Source of the DNA: Massospora cicadina
Taxonomy: Eukaryota; Entomophthoromycota; Entomophthoromycetes; Entomophthorales; Entomophthoraceae
NCBI GenBank assembly: GCA_022478985.1
Contig: JAKSZP010009621.1
Coordinates: forward strand, 16,478-80,477
Direction: 5' to 3'
Length of the DNA: 64,000 bases
The position numbers and the translations under genes are program-made. Below the pieces are notes generated by a model. The model had not been told where the DNA came from and made no database searches. It was given only the letters and a program-made list of their open reading frames with translations. Of this stretch, positions 11,354 to 24,058 are shown one piece after another. The first letter of the stretch is position 1, and every line of letters begins with the position of its first letter.

Positions 11354-13560
11354 TGGAGTACCCAAATCTTAGTGATCGATGCAGGGGCCACAATCTGTAT
11401 TCAGTGAATATGTTGATCACAATTAATGGAAGATATCTCTGGTAACGGATCTCCTCCCTCAATAAGTGATGAGCCTTATTTGATGGGTTAGTACTTCACA
11501 ATTGAGGTACAGAAAATTTATTTTAAGATCCTGAATTTCAGGGTTACCTTTGAGTTTAACCTTCTCATGCCAAACCCCAGCCAGTTCTACATCTAAACTG
11601 ACAACCTATCTGATACCATCCAATATCTTCTAGATTAACATATTCTGCTAAAACCCAGACCATTTTTTCAAGAGCTTCTTCTGTCCCCTCCTACATGTGG
11701 AGACGTTACTGCTCAGCTGCCTTAGCTAGCAATAGTTGGTTGGCATAGCAGAAACACTACCTAAAGTAGTTTATACATCCATCCCACCATCATCCTCTTT
11801 AATTGGTTGAGTTAATTATAAAAAAATGTTAAGCTAGTTTGGATTAATGCAGGGCTTCAATCTAACCTGGTAATTCCTACAATACCGACTCTGCTTATGT
11901 TTGCAGGAATTGTGAAGCTATCCAGGACAACTATCGCCTCATTAATAGCACCCAAAGTCAAATCTCCCTGTTGACTCTGAGCTCTCTGGATATATGGATA
12001 CTTGCTTTACTCAGAAACTACTGGGTGTGGTCTTTAAAGTATTTGAGTAAATCAAAAACCCCACATCATAGGCTGATCTTAAACCCAAATGTCATAATCC
12101 ATCTTGATGCAACGATTGAGTAAGTACTACACTGCGTGACCAAACTTTGCGCTGAAGTGACACTGTCACTTAAGGTCTCAAAGGCCCAAAAAGCCTTGAG
12201 TCCAATAAGGTCCTGAGGGCGCTGAGGGATGACTGGGTACCAGAGGCCCCTGGCACCCTTTTCTCCCTGTCAAACGTTCCCTCAGGTGATAACTCTGAGT
12301 ACCTCATGCATGGCAAGATGCTCAAAAAATGTAGGAGCTTCAGAAACAAATTAAAAGCATTGCTTAGGTTGCAGAGTACATCCTGACAGGAGCCCAATAA
12401 ATAGTTCTGTCACCTTAGGTGCTAAACTTTGAACTGGAGAATGTTTAAGATTTAATTAAATTTATCAATAAATGTTTTGATGATATTAAACAGAAATATG
12501 CAAACTTTGAGACTCGTGTCAATTTCTGTCATCTAAAATTTTAAAATAAAATCCCAACTTAGTCAAAAGTCTGACGTCAGTGCTCTATTAATTCTGAAAT
12601 GAATTTTAGGATGACTTAAATAAGATTCATAGATAAATGAAACAGCAGGCTCACTGTGCATATGCCAATTCAGTGTCTACTGAGCCTATTCAGATTATGA
12701 AAGCTGGATTCCATGCCCTCTCCCCACCTGTCAGGTCAGCTTAAGCCTAGACTTAAAGAACAAAATTGTTCCAGGACAATAAAGCATTGAATCATTTTAT
12801 ACACTTTCAAGAGCGCTATGGAAAAGGCCACTAACTATCAAAAGGTCAAATTATATTCATTCCTGACTGTGTGGGGAAGATCATGAAATTATGGCTCCCG
12901 CCTTTGTAAATGCCAGATCTGGTCCCAGGTCAAGACCGCTCTCATACAGAAATTTGGCTCTTAAAAAGCCCCTAGAGTCACAACAAGCCTTCATGGCCAT
13001 TCAGCTCAACAAGGGAGAAAACCCCTCTGATTTTTATGTTGCTTTTATGATATCGTGCACCACTTGTTACTACTGATCAATTTCTTTCTACGATTCTAAT
13101 ACCCATCTTTCTCACGATTGAATCTTGGCCTGACGTTCAGTTCCACATGGTATGACTCTAGTAAACCTTTACTAGCATCTGTGACATCAAAGAGTCACTC
13201 AAAAAGATCCCTCGGCCATTTTTACAAGTACCCCTCCACACTTTGATCCCCTCCTAGACCTAGGGCTCATGCGCTGGAGGCCAAGAAGAATGGTGTTCCC
13301 ACTTGTTCCTACTTCAAAAGGCCTCTGACACACCAAGGAAAATGCTATAATCTCTAGGCAGAAAAGGTGGAACGTAAACTTATGAGAAAAGAGAGGTCAG
13401 CATGATGACAGAGGCTCTTCATGTTGAAACTTCCCACATTATGCCTTTAATCAAGCCTGAAAGCCCCACAGAGGTCACCATTGGAGACCATGGAGCCATG
13501 AGTTGAAAAGTTCCAATAAATTTTTTGACACTGCTTATTCTTATGACGAGTCACCAATGT
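11354..13560 (+). pseudogene. Family E gag remnant
   Basis: The region lies between the primer site and the protease, where Ty3 elements carry Gag, the particle-forming protein. The longest intact piece is 12891-13076 (61 codons), ending with the gag-like stretch AIQLNKGENPSDFYVAF. A Cys-containing stretch near 13300 could be a decayed zinc knuckle, but I cannot trace all ligands. Identification rests mainly on position. Confidence 0.5.
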
Positions 13561-13970
13561 TTCTCTCCTCTAATGACTCAAATTGATAGTTTAATTACTT
13601 TAATTGTGGTCAAGGTTTCTAAAATCCTTGTACTCACCATAATTGATAGTGGGTCTCCAGTGAACTGATCTCATCCAAACTAATGAAGAAGAGAAAATTG
13701 TGCCTGATCTGTCCCACTACATTGAGTTTGGAACCACTTGGCTTCAAAGCACTCAATCCATAGGTGCCTACTCCATGTTCCCCCTCTGCTCAAAGACAAT
13801 TTTGTTAGATGCCTCGGCTTTATCTCAAAATAATTCCAGCTCTGAGTTACTTCTGGGCATGCAATTTCTCTGAGAATACAATGCCATCTTTTATTATGAA
13901 GAAGGATTTCTTTCCTTGCATAGTAACTGCATTCCCTTGACTTTAAAACAGCTAAGGATGGCAAAGAGCT
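13561..13970 (+). pseudogene. Family E aspartic protease remnant
   Basis: The frame at about 13617 reads ILVLTIIDSGSPVN, an Asp-Ser-Gly active-site motif for a retroviral-type protease. About 70 residues later comes a GMQFL-EYNAIFYY-like stretch, which resembles the LG(M/L)xFL segment at the end of such proteases. It should cleave the Gag-Pol polyprotein. Stops interrupt it. Confidence 0.6.
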
Positions 13971-14387
13971 ATTAAGGCTCAGACCTGCTTATTGGAGACT
14001 GAAAACTGGACTAGATTGACTAATACATCCAAGGTTTGCGCATATAAAATCACCCCCATATTTGGATGGGGTTAAGCGATGCCTGTATATTCACAAGTAC
14101 CCAAGGTAATCCCTCAGGGTCGCAGATTATCAAAGACACTTGGATTCATGTGAATGTACCACCTTTGTGCCCTTTAGAAATCTGTGGGGCTGAAAATGCA
14201 TCCACAAAGAAGTCTTAACCTTTCTGGATATCCTTGACCCCGCATATGCTGGCTCCATATCTATATTGCTGGCTAACCTGACTTGAAGACCATACCATTG
14301 ATTCAAATACTTCAATTGCCCATCTATGCTTAATATAATTTTAATATCAGCTCTATCTGTGGTTTTGAAGTCTACGTGACTTTGGTT

Positions 14388-15690
14388 TTAATGAGCCTCT
14401 CATTGTAGTACAAATCCTCGCCTCCATAGGGGAGACCTTACCTTCTATAAATAAGGAAATTTCATGAGCTCTTGGAGGAATATTATGACTATATTTTACG
14501 TCCAAGTATGACTTTGGCAAGATGAAGGTGGTTGTGCACATTTTAGAGACATGGGATGCTTCACCCATATTCTCATGCCCCTACCAGAGGAGCAAGATTG
14601 AAGAGGCCCAAGTCACCACCAAACTCTAGGAACTGTCAACCTCAAGGTTGTTAGTAACCTCGCGATGTACCTGGGCATCTCCACCTCTGCTTATTCAGAA
14701 AAAGGATGGTGTTAATTCTCAGCGTTTGGTCTTGATTCCGCCGAGTTGGTTTTGCACAGAATATGAGCCACTGAGCAACCAAATCAGACGATATGAACTT
14801 CGCCAACTATATAATAAACTCAATGAAATATTTATGGAGCTATCGCCCCTTATTTCCACCTTTTATTATAATATAATTGCAGACTTTATCTGCGCTCTTC
14901 CTTCTCATAAAAACCTCCCGCCTTTTATCTTCCATAAGACTCTTTATACCTTGGTTCCCCAGCTGGATGCGTCCTCAGCTTGGTACTCTTCTATTCTGCT
15001 TCCCTTTTCATATTACTCTCATTTGTATCAAATCTCGGCATAAATCCTCTTGATTCGCTGAATGCCTCATTTCAAAGTTCTTAAATTACCAGTACCAGTT
15101 TGATTTCAGCGGATTCCATTCATTCCGTCTTATTGACTTAGGGCTTTATCATCCAGTCATATTGTAATCACGACAGATGGGAGCCAACATATCACATGAA
15201 AAATTAAGCTCAACTCAATGACCCAAATTATAGCTATCCCCTCCCATAAATAACTCAATTGGGTTCCTAGCTAATGCCCAATATTTCTCAGAGATGTGTC
15301 TAGCCAGTGGTTCCTGGCAGAATGAGCTAGCTTCTAATGATCAAGCCAAGTGTGCCCTTGTTGAAATAAATGTATTATTGAACTAACCCGCATGCTTCAG
15401 GGGCTATGCAATTAACCTGCCAACTTCCATTGAGCTATGGACAGGATCCTAGGTAGTTTAAAGATGCATTGCAACCTACTATATCTCAACAATACTACCA
15501 TCTTCTCCAAGCCTTCAATGACTACCTAAAGCCCCTCTGTTAAGTCTAAAATTGTCTCCAGGTAAAATCTCTAAAGCCAAAACCTGCCAAATGCTTGTTC
15601 TGCAATCAGAGATAAAATTTTTAGGGCATAAGATCACTAAACCAGAAATTTAACCCTTACTGGACAAGGTCGCTCAAATTGAGTAAATGA
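14388..15690 (+). pseudogene. Family E reverse transcriptase, N-terminal and palm part
   Basis: At about 14650-14740 the frame reads WASPPLLIQKKDGV, the gypsy RT block that precedes the palm. At 15430-15690 it reads MDRILGSLK, then LYLNNTTIFSKPS, a decayed YLDD catalytic box with both Asp changed to Asn. It ends with a K-FLGHKITKPEI-like stretch. Some 660 bp separate the two blocks, more than expected, so a small insertion may lie there. The frame stops abruptly at 15690, where element N begins, and resumes at 22085. Confidence 0.7.
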
Positions 15691-16037
15691 TGTTTTGGAT
15701 TTCATATTATACTTCAAATGTGTAAGTTATTTCTTTAAGTTACTTATTCAAAGTCTTGGAATACAAGAGAGAGTTCAATAATATAATAGATTTAAGCTAG
15801 TTAAAAAGATCAAGCTTTATCAGTGAAAATTTTCATATTTATAGTTTTTGTGGTAGTCCTTTTCCAATCTGATTGTATCAATTGACAAGAGATTGAACTT
15901 TTTAATTCTTTGATTAAAATAAACTTGATTTCATATATTTGTCTTAATGAGATTCTCGTCACCAATTTCTCCATCATTAGCAAATACTGGAAAATTAGTA
16001 GTTGAGGAATCAATGTTGGTTAGTTAAAATCCCAACA
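15691..16037 (-). repeat. Family N 3' LTR
   Basis: On the minus strand it begins TGTTGGGATTTTAACT and ends TCCAAAACA. It aligns throughout with 21735-22084, sharing TCAATTGACAAGAGATTGAA and AATACAAGAGAGAG (plus strand). Confidence 0.87.
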
Positions 16038-16049
16038 CTTCCCCCTCTA

Positions 16050-17050
16050 AGATTTGGTCGCATATGAGGATAAGAATAAAAATATAGGATGTATGCAATT
16101 AAGGACTATACCAGTATTATCATGAACAATAGAGTATTCAAGTCCTCTACGAATTTTAAACTAAAGGTCTAGACCAATCAGACTCCAATTTCTCAGTTCT
16201 GCTACGATGGTGACAGTGATGATATTAACCATAATCTCCAATCTGATATTCAAGCAATAATGGCTTATGTTGATTAATTTTAAGTTTTCAAACCTGGTAG
16301 TAGTTTTAATCTACTCCATAGCTTGGGCTTGTAAGCAGAAGATTTCATAGGCCATATTTTGCATAGCTAAATCAGCGTTCTAAGGAACACTGGCATCCAA
16401 GTTAACTTTCACGCTTGATGGAACTGATGGATCTTTTCCATAAATATACATAAATGGCGACATTTTTTGTAATGCGGTGATAACTAATCTGATAAGGCAC
16501 CAAAGCACTGGTTGAGTAAAAAATTTATTAGGAAGGATCAATGGAAGCCATTTTTCTTAAAATGGATACTAAAGTTTAATTAAATTGATCAATGGCTCCA
16601 CTAGTTGATGGATGGTAAGGAACTACAAACTCCTGGGTGGTCTTAGTTAGTTTTGACAACTCTAGTAATAATTGATAGGTAAAGTTAGTACCATCATCGC
16701 TCATAAGAACTTTAGGACATCCATGTTGTGTAATAATATGATGGTAGAGAAATAAGGTCATAGCTTTAGCAGTAGGAGTAGCATTGGAAATGGCTTCAAC
16801 CCATTTACTTGAGGTGATTGACAGTTATAATAAATTTATTGATGACCATGAAATCCACGTGGTAAGGGTCCTACACCATCAATACTTACAACATCAAAGG
16901 CTTTTATAAGAGGGGTTACTTGATGTTGGTAGATAGGATGGAGGTACCTTGGCTCTTACAAATGGGCAAGCAACAATAGCTTTCTTAATGGTGGCGGCCA
17001 TATTAGTCCAGTAATAATTGGTTTTAAACCACTCCTGATTTTCTTTAGGC
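16050..17050 (-). pseudogene. Family N integrase
   Basis: The catalytic core survives at 16761-16576 as HHIITQHGCPKVLMSDDGTN (second catalytic Asp), then PYHPSTSGAIDQFN, where the glutamate expected about 35 residues downstream appears as Asp. HGCP before the second Asp is shared with family A. Upstream the frame is broken, but a region rich in W/Y and C near 17030-16980 (NYYWTNMAAT on the minus strand) fits the end of the zinc-binding N-terminal domain. Integrase would insert the cDNA in the nucleus. Confidence 0.75.
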
Positions 17051-17329
17051 CTCATTGAACAAATGGTTACTTTCTGAAATAATAATGTTGAAACGGGAGT
17101 TGGGGTGCAGTAAAGGCAGACGTTTGGTGTTTACTTTCTTAAATAATAACCCATCTTTGATTATAATGTCCTTAGTGATTAGTTTAATAAGCTTTGATCC
17201 TTGTCAGGCTCCTTATCCCTTTACTTCAAGCCGCTCAATTAATTCATACAACTTTTTCTCCTTTTTGGGTCCAAAATTAACACAGGCAATTGGGATAATT
17301 CATCAACATTTTGATGTTTAGAGCCAGAT

Positions 17330-18700
17330 CAATTTATAATAAAATAGTCATAAGTTTGTAATCACAAGGCCCAGCAGGCTAACCTCCCATCTGGACTTTT
17401 CATATTTTACAACCATTAAAAGAAAGAGTGATCAGTAATAAAAATATGATTCTCATAAAGGAAAGGGCGAAAATGCTTAATGGCCATTACTACAGCCAGA
17501 CATTTGCATTTAGTTATACTGTAATTTCACTCAGCCTTTGATTAAAGTTTTGGTATATTAAGCCACAGGATGGTCTATTTGTCCTTTATCATATTGGGAT
17601 AAAATATTTCTAATGGCTACATTACCAGCATCAGTGTGTAATTAAAAGGTTTATTTATTTAGATGTGGACTTAAAGAGAAGTATTAGTCAAAGCTTTTAT
17701 ATGTGAGGTGAAGGACTGTTTTTGAGCTGAACTCCATTTTAACTAAACTCTTTTTTTCATTATTTAAATAATAGTTCAGCCAAAGCAGCAAATTTAGTAT
17801 ATAAACCGCAATAATATTATATAATCCCTAAAAAGATTCGAAATCTTGCAAGGTTGTTGAAGAGAATTTTGTTAATGGCCTCAAATTTTTCTTGAAGATG
17901 TTGAATCCCTCTCATAGAGACCTTATGACCTAAAAATTCAATTTCACATTGAAAAACAAACATTTTGAGGGTCTGATCTTTAGAGGAATTCCTAATCCGC
18001 TTCTAAACCTTGCTAATTGATCCAAGTATTCAGTAAAAGTTTTTAAAATATATATGAGTCCTCATATATTTTAATACACAGGTCAACTTTAAATCTTAAA
18101 TCCCATTTATAACATGTTGGAAAGTAGCGGGGGCGTTAATTAACCATTGAGATATCCAAGTTGGTTCACATGGACATTCACTGAAAATAATGCACATTTG
18201 GCTTGATCTTCAGATGCTAGCTCAATTTTCCAGTAGCCACTGGCTAAATCCATAGTGTAAAAATACTTAGAACCTGCAAGCAATTAAAGGGAATAATCAA
18301 TACTCAGAAGAGGATAGCTGTCACCATGAGTTACAGCATTTGTCCTTTGATAATCCATGACTACTCAGTGAGTTCCGTCTTTCTTATTTACCAGATGTAA
18401 AGGGGAAGCCCAAGGGTTAATGGATTTTTAATAGACCAGCCTTCAATAATTGTTTCGACTTTTTTATAACCTGCACTACCTAATTTTTTTTATTTTTGAT
18501 AAGGTTTAGCTAATATAGAAGGATGTTCCCCAGTTTCAACGGTATGTGTTACTTCACTTAAATTACCAAAAACTAGTTATGTTCTGCAAATTATCCAAAT
18601 ATCATCAAGTAATTAATGAACAAAATATTTTCTCTTTAGTGGATGTTTTCCTAAAGTGGGGCTATGGTAAGAATCTCATTATTAAGTTCCAGATAAACTC
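17330..18700 (-). pseudogene. Family N reverse transcriptase - RNase H
   Basis: On the minus strand near 18350 the frame reads THGDSYPLLSIDYSL, then VLSIFTLW, the RT palm start (Y/F..LDL). Near 18000 it reads IRPSKCLFFNVKLNF, the gypsy KC-F segment. Near 17900 LQDFESF-GLYN is the connection. Near 17470 AIKHFRPFLYENHIFITDH is the RNase H segment with the Asp-His of TDH. Many stops are present. Order and spacing are normal for Ty3 pol. Confidence 0.75.
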
Positions 18701-18749
18701 TTGTAAACTTACAAAGAATTTAATATCATAACCCCCAGGACAAAGGCAT

Positions 18750-20740
18750 TAACTTGATGTAGGCTTTAGGGGGTTACAATCCACATTCTTTGGCCTATCT
18801 GTAAGATTTGCTAGCAGGATGTAAGGACCATGTATAGTCATAATGCAACGCCATGGGACATAGTAAAATTTCATTATTGGGGTTTGAAACAACCTTAATT
18901 TGCAATAAATGTCTTTTAGGAATAAGAAATGTAGAAATGCGTTGAAAATAGTTTGAGATTTTGGAGGAATGATGACTGAAGTTGTAGAAAAAAGGGCATA
19001 CCTTCTTCAATGTCAGCGGTCTTTGGTGGTAGAGTAATCAGAGTCCTTCCACATGGTATTGTATAGAATAAGACCTCTTTTCCCCTTCCAATAAACAAAC
19101 TTGACGTTTGTCAGGTTGTTTCATGGGATGTTTCAAATAAAAGTAACGGACTCTATAGTCTAAAAGTGATAAAGATGAGTCATAAAAAATAATGATCTCA
19201 TTAAACTATCATGAAAACTGGGTTCCCAAAAGAATTTAATATTTTAAGTTATCTAAAACAATAGTGGGTACCATAAAATGTAACTTTCTAATTCTCAAAA
19301 GGATGGATGAAGTGCCCCAATTGATAGCATACTCTGGGATCCTGCAATACTATATTTTTTTTATAATGGGAAAAATCTGGAGCAATCATATTTCAATTTT
19401 TTAGTTATGGTGAGACTACATTTACTTGGGAGCCAGTGGTGATAATGGCCTTAAATTTGACCCAAGTTATTTGTGGTTCTATCTAAATGATTACACTTCT
19501 GAATTAAAAATATAGCGCCAACAAGGAAGGCATGATATAAGAAGAATGTTTACCTTATCTAATTCTACCAGAAATTTTCATCTTGATTCATACCTGAATC
19601 ATTATCAAGATATTAGATTTTGGTTGTCTTACATCTTTTTTCCTTCTAATCAGCCTTTTTTTTGAACAACGGTCCTCAGTATAAGAAAATGTTGGCAAAA
19701 ATTGCATGTATAGCCCTGGTATTTTTAGTTACAGCATATACCTTTGAACGAGTAGTTTCAAGGGTTTGTAGACTCATTTTCTCTCAGATTATTGAAGAGG
19801 TAGCTCCAATAATGCTTCTTTTATATCTAAGATACTTTTTAAGATCTTTTTTGTACTGATGAGATATACTCTCAAATGAGTTCTTAGGGTGAACGCTGAC
19901 GTAACAGCAGTAAAGGCATCGTCTAGATTTAATCTGCCACAATCCACCAAAGTTTGTGCTTCTTAATAAACCTGTAAGCAAAGTCTGATGCTGTCATTCT
20001 TGTGCAGCTGCATCCCCATAAGGCCTGTTTTTGGGATGATAAAGATTTCTCACTCCCAAGTTTTTTAATAAGGCTTTTTTGACCTGAAGCCAAGCGACAG
20101 AGGTCATCATATTGGATACCATTATGTCTTGGGTTAGACAAGTTAGACTGTTAGGTAAATAAAACATTTTTTAAACATCCAAGGCTTTGCTAAGAGCCTT
20201 TTCATATAAATAAAGAAAAGAAAATTTTTGTTCCCTTCTCCAGGAGGATACTTATACCTGAACACCGGTTGAAACCTCATTGGTGCATTAGCTGATAAGA
20301 CATGTACACCAGGTGCTTTGGTTAAGTGGAAATATAAAAATTAGAGTTAGGAAAATATTGTTGGTGCAAATTAGCAATCTCTGTATAAACTTTGCTAAAC
20401 TGATAGTTCAGTTCATTTTAGTCTACTTTAGCGTCCAGCTTTTGGGTTAACATAAGGGTTTTCTTGTGTAGCTCCTGGAATTAGAGTTTTAATAAATCAG
20501 ATTGGTTGGAAAGAAGTATCCTTGTCTTCAAATGTCTGAAACAAAGTATTAGAATCTTAGCTCATTTTCCCAAATTTTTCAATTCAACAGATAAGGAATG
20601 TAATGACAAAAGAGGGTCAATAGGTATCACATCCAGGTCAGGCTGCACTCTTTGGCTACCTTATGCAATCAAACTTATAATCATTAATAATCTCAGTGAG
20701 AAATTTAGGGTATTTTAGAAGGATAGTTAGAATCCAAGAC
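18750..20740 (-). pseudogene. Family N protease/gag C-terminal region
   Basis: The region lies between RT and the collagen-like part of gag. A CNFCQH stretch near 19710-19690 (minus strand) could open a CCHC knuckle. Frames at 20141-19929 and 19098-18795 remain open for 60-71 codons but show no diagnostic protease DSG that I can trace. Position and length fit Gag capsid, nucleocapsid and protease. Confidence 0.45.
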
Positions 20741-20995
20741 GCTTGGATGTTGTAATGGTCCTGAGGGCCCTGGAGGTCCTACAGGACCATGGGGGTCCAG
20801 GTGGTCCTTCAGTGCCAGGAGGTCCACTCAGTCCTGTTGGTAATACAGGACCAGGAGGTTTGGGTCAGTCCTCTATGTCTAACAGGTACACTGTGACCAA
20901 TAGATCCAGGGAACCCGATTGTCCTGGAGTTTTTAAATTCTGGCTGAACCCACAATCCCATGGGTTTCTTCCACTGTGGTCTCTAAATTAAAAAC
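20741..20995 (-). pseudogene. Family N gag: collagen-like Gly-Pro-rich tract
   Basis: Read on the minus strand this encodes a Gly-X-Y series, including GLSGPPGTEGPPGPP and, after a frameshift, GPVGPPGPSGP. The plus strand also reads Gly/Pro-rich because GGNCCN codons are self-complementary, but orientation, position in the element and the related tract in family G (58310-58200) favour the minus frame. It lies in the N-terminal half of Gag, between 5' LTR and capsid. Such low-complexity tracts may help particle assembly; that is inference. Confidence 0.6.
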
Positions 20996-21734
20996 TCAAC
21001 TATAATCATTTCACTCTGAGGAGATAAATCTTAAATTTTTCCACTGACTGAATTTAATTGGTTATGTAGTTTATATTGTCTCTCCATTCAGCATGAGTTT
21101 TTAAAATTGCTCCATTAACTGAGTGTTGATGTAAATGGATATTTCATAATCCAGTTGAGCGACTTGGTGTTGTACTTCAATAATAAGGTTATGGTTATTA
21201 ATAATTGCATCATTATTATCCTGCTGAACTTGAAAGCAGAATTGAAAAACAGAAACACTAATCAGGGACTGAAGACCTTCAATAAGTTAAGTATCCCTGA
21301 TAAATTATCCCCGATATTTGCAAAGAGGTGGTATAAAAGGTAAGCACAAAATGTCTCAGATATAGCCCAGTACTAATTAAGGCAATTGAGATGTTAATAT
21401 AGGCCCTCATCGTGGAGGGCACTTCTATAGACCTGAACTGTTTAGAATGGATCCCAGGAAAGAAATCCCATTAAGGAGTTGTTGAATGATCTCTCACAAA
21501 GCTTCAGGTTGCATTTGGAAATATGAAAAACTTAAATTAGAAACATTTAGATCCAAATTTGCTTGTAATTTTAATATGGAAGAAGTTCTTGGAATCTCTG
21601 CCCTAGTAATCTAAATCTAATGCAGCATACTATCTTTCTCATTGTATTTAGAAGCTTTTGGTAAATAATGAGACTTCATCTTTGTGATAGACTTTTTCAA
21701 TATTGTAACTCAGAGGCCCTCTGTAGTGAGCACC
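20996..21734 (-). other. Family N 5' leader and Gag N-terminus, primer site
   Basis: Just inside the 5' LTR, the minus strand reads GGTGCTCACTACAGAGGG (21734-21717), a candidate primer-binding site. The same sequence occurs at the equivalent place in family A (38290-38275). The remaining 700 bp are AT-rich and broken; a gag start is not traceable. Confidence 0.5.
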
Positions 21735-22084
21735 GCTTTTTGAGTTTCATAAAACACTCTAATAGTGTCATGTATTTCTCAAAGTTACTTAGTTTAAGTC
21801 TCAAAATACAAGAGAGAGCTTAATATATAATATATTAAATCTTTTAAAAGACTAAACTTTATTAGTGAAAGGTTCTCATATTTATAAATTTTGTGGTAGT
21901 CCATTTCCAATCTAATTATTTCAATTGACAAGAGATTGAATATTCTCTGATTTTTTGATTTGGATAAACTTGATTGCTCATATTTAACTGATGATATTCT
22001 CATCACCAACTTTTCATCTTTAACTAATGTTAAAAATTAGGAGTTGATGAAATAATGAGGGTTGAATTAGTTGAAAGTCCAACA
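21735..22084 (-). repeat. Family N 5' LTR
   Basis: It aligns throughout with 15691-16037. The minus strand begins TGTTGGACTTTCAACT. The terminal CA at its 3' end has decayed to AG/CG. The alignment shows many differences by eye, so N is not recent. Confidence 0.85.
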
Positions 22085-22700
22085 TATGTCTCCCCAAAGC
22101 CTTAGGGACATACAAGTGTTCCTAGGTATAATAAAGTATAATGGGCAATCTATCCCTTGATTTGCTAAGCTGGCCAAACTCTTTGTGTATCTGCTATACA
22201 AAAACATTCTCACTGAATGGACTCCAAAACTGGACAGGCTTTCAATCTACCTAGGACTGCACTTTTCTATCATCCTGTGTTGATCAATCCAAGCTTTGAC
22301 CAGCCTTTGTCTTATCTACTGACACCAGTGACATGGCTTTAGGGGCTATCCTGTCCCAATTAGATGAAAAACAAGTATAATAACCTGTGGCATATTTCAG
22401 CAAGACCCTAAAAATGTTTGTTGGACTACAGCGTCACTGAGCGTGTATATTTAGCTATATTACTCACAGTTACGCACTTCCAACCATACTCATATGAGAA
22501 CCATTTCACCATCATCAATGATCTCACTTCCTTAAGTTGTCTTCAACAGATGAAAGATCACAATGGTTAATTGTCCAGGTGGGCTTTCTGGCTTCAAAGC
22601 TACGCCTTTACTATCATGCATTAGGTGGGCACTACTCATAAAATTGTGGATGGGTGATCCAGGATGCCGACCCATATAGTATTGTTGCCTGAGAAAGACC
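22085..22700 (+). pseudogene. Family E RT connection and RNase H (after nested N)
   Basis: It resumes the plus-strand RT of E: SLRDIQVFLGIIKYN (FLG motif of the connection), then PSFDQPLSYLLTPVTWL in one frame. In the next, YTDTSDMALGAILSQLDEKQ is the RNase H DxSDxAxGAxLxQ motif with catalytic Asp (about 22310-22370), followed by PVAYFSKTL. Joining it to 15690 restores normal domain order, proving that N is an insertion. Confidence 0.8.
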
Positions 22701-22879
22701 TCTTATATGTTTGATTAGCCAGCTGGAACATTGGAGTTGGAGACCCCATGAGCAGTAAATATGGTAGGTACAATGGCCTAAAGATCTCATATGTAAAATG
22801 GAATATTGTACAAACAAGTCAATGAAAAAAGGCTTATCTAAATATGACCCTTCTCGAAAACCAAAAGCCATGAAGGTCA

Positions 22880-23640
22880 CTTCCATATGGGACATGAGGC
22901 AGTCTTGAAAGGCTACAAATGGCTAAGAGAACCGTTCTGGGATCAATTCTTATCTATCTAGGAGGTTTAGATGCCTGATTTTCGTGAAGAATCAAGGATT
23001 GGCCAAACCCACGCTATCAGCATGACGCTATAGTACTCTCTATGCCATTTAGCGTCATTAGTGTGGATGTTGTAGGGCCCATACCCATAGGCTTTATGGT
23101 CACCGCTACATCAAACTAGCCATCCCATCTAAAAGAGTGGTATGGATCATCTTGGTTCCTGCCGCTATCATAAGGCACCACCTTGTTTAAGTTTTTTCAT
23201 TTTACAAACATGAGTGCACATAGTTTTTTTCTCAGATAATGGGTTGAACTTTACCTCTGAAGTTGTCCAAGAGCTGACCACGCTATTTAATATTAACCAG
23301 CACTTCAAAGAACCTTATAAACCTTCTACTAATAATGAAGTGGAGCGTGGGAATGTCACTCTAGTTTCTATTCGCTGAAAGATGTCCACCACAAACCCCA
23401 TGCAATGAAATCATTACCTTTCATCTGCCTTATTAGCCTATCAGATTGGCTACCACTAAGTGAATAAAGTGTCCCCATCTTAGTCCCTCTACAGTAGGAA
23501 ACCTCAACTGCTTAATTGCATACATCTTTATTGAACTCCTCCTATTACAATAATGTTAAGTTGACTATGAGGGCAATAGCTGATAAAATATTTAAGCTAC
23601 TAGTGCTCACCACCCAAGGGATCAACTCAACCACCACCAT
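22880..23640 (+). pseudogene. Family E integrase
   Basis: The frames contain YIKLAIPSKRVVWIIL-like core sequence near 23110, then SQIMG/DNGLNFTSEVVQELTT near 23230, the second catalytic Asp with the NFTS motif. PYKPSTNNEVERGNVTL near 23340 carries the catalytic Glu. Stops and frameshifts split the gene. The plus frame 23516-23761 covers the distal C-terminal region. Confidence 0.72.
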
Positions 23641-24058
23641 GAAGAATATGTTATCTAACGCCAAACATCCAGCTCTCTTTTTGTTTAATATCGGTGGCCT
23701 TATGCTATTTTACCACCATCGCCCTGTGTGCGTCCCAATAAGTTGGACACCTCCTGGTTAGGACTATATCAAATACTGTTTAGTCTGTCTTGAATACTTC
23801 ATCGCTGATGCCATTTGAGGCACAGTTGTTAACTGCGTACAATCTAGGTTCATTCACCCTTATGTCCTCCTCAACCAGGATCATAAGGGGGTGATGTCTG
23901 CGTTTTTACTAAAGAATGTCCCTACTTATATCAGGATCTGGCTGATAAACCGTGTGACTGTCCTCATCTCAAAATTTATACTTCCTTGATTGGATGGATT
24001 GTCATCAAATGACCTCTGTTCTTAAATGGTCAAGGATTAAAGAAGAAGATTCAGGATT
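23641..24058 (+). pseudogene. Family E integrase C-terminal tail and polypurine tract
   Basis: The segment from the integrase end to the LTR is mostly broken. Its last 160 bp recur at 10735-10900. The polypurine tract is 24033-24050. Confidence 0.5.

Larger units (their letters stand above)
15691..22084 (-). mobile_element. Family N Ty3/gypsy element nested in E
   Basis: Two direct repeats of about 350 bp (15691-16037 and 21735-22084) enclose gag, RT, RNase H and integrase on the minus strand. The polypurine tract AATCTTAGAGGGGGAAG (16054-16038, minus strand) precedes TGTTGGGA of the 3' LTR. The family E RT reading stops at 15690 and resumes at 22085, which fixes the insertion point. Flanking pentamers AATGA and TATGT share only ATG, so the target duplication is mostly decayed. 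Total length is about 6.4 kb. Confidence 0.87.

Noticed and set aside
20743..20991. Plus frame with Gly/Pro-rich sequence
   Set aside because: GGNCCN repeats read as Gly-Pro on both strands. Element N is on the minus strand and the related tract in G is also minus.
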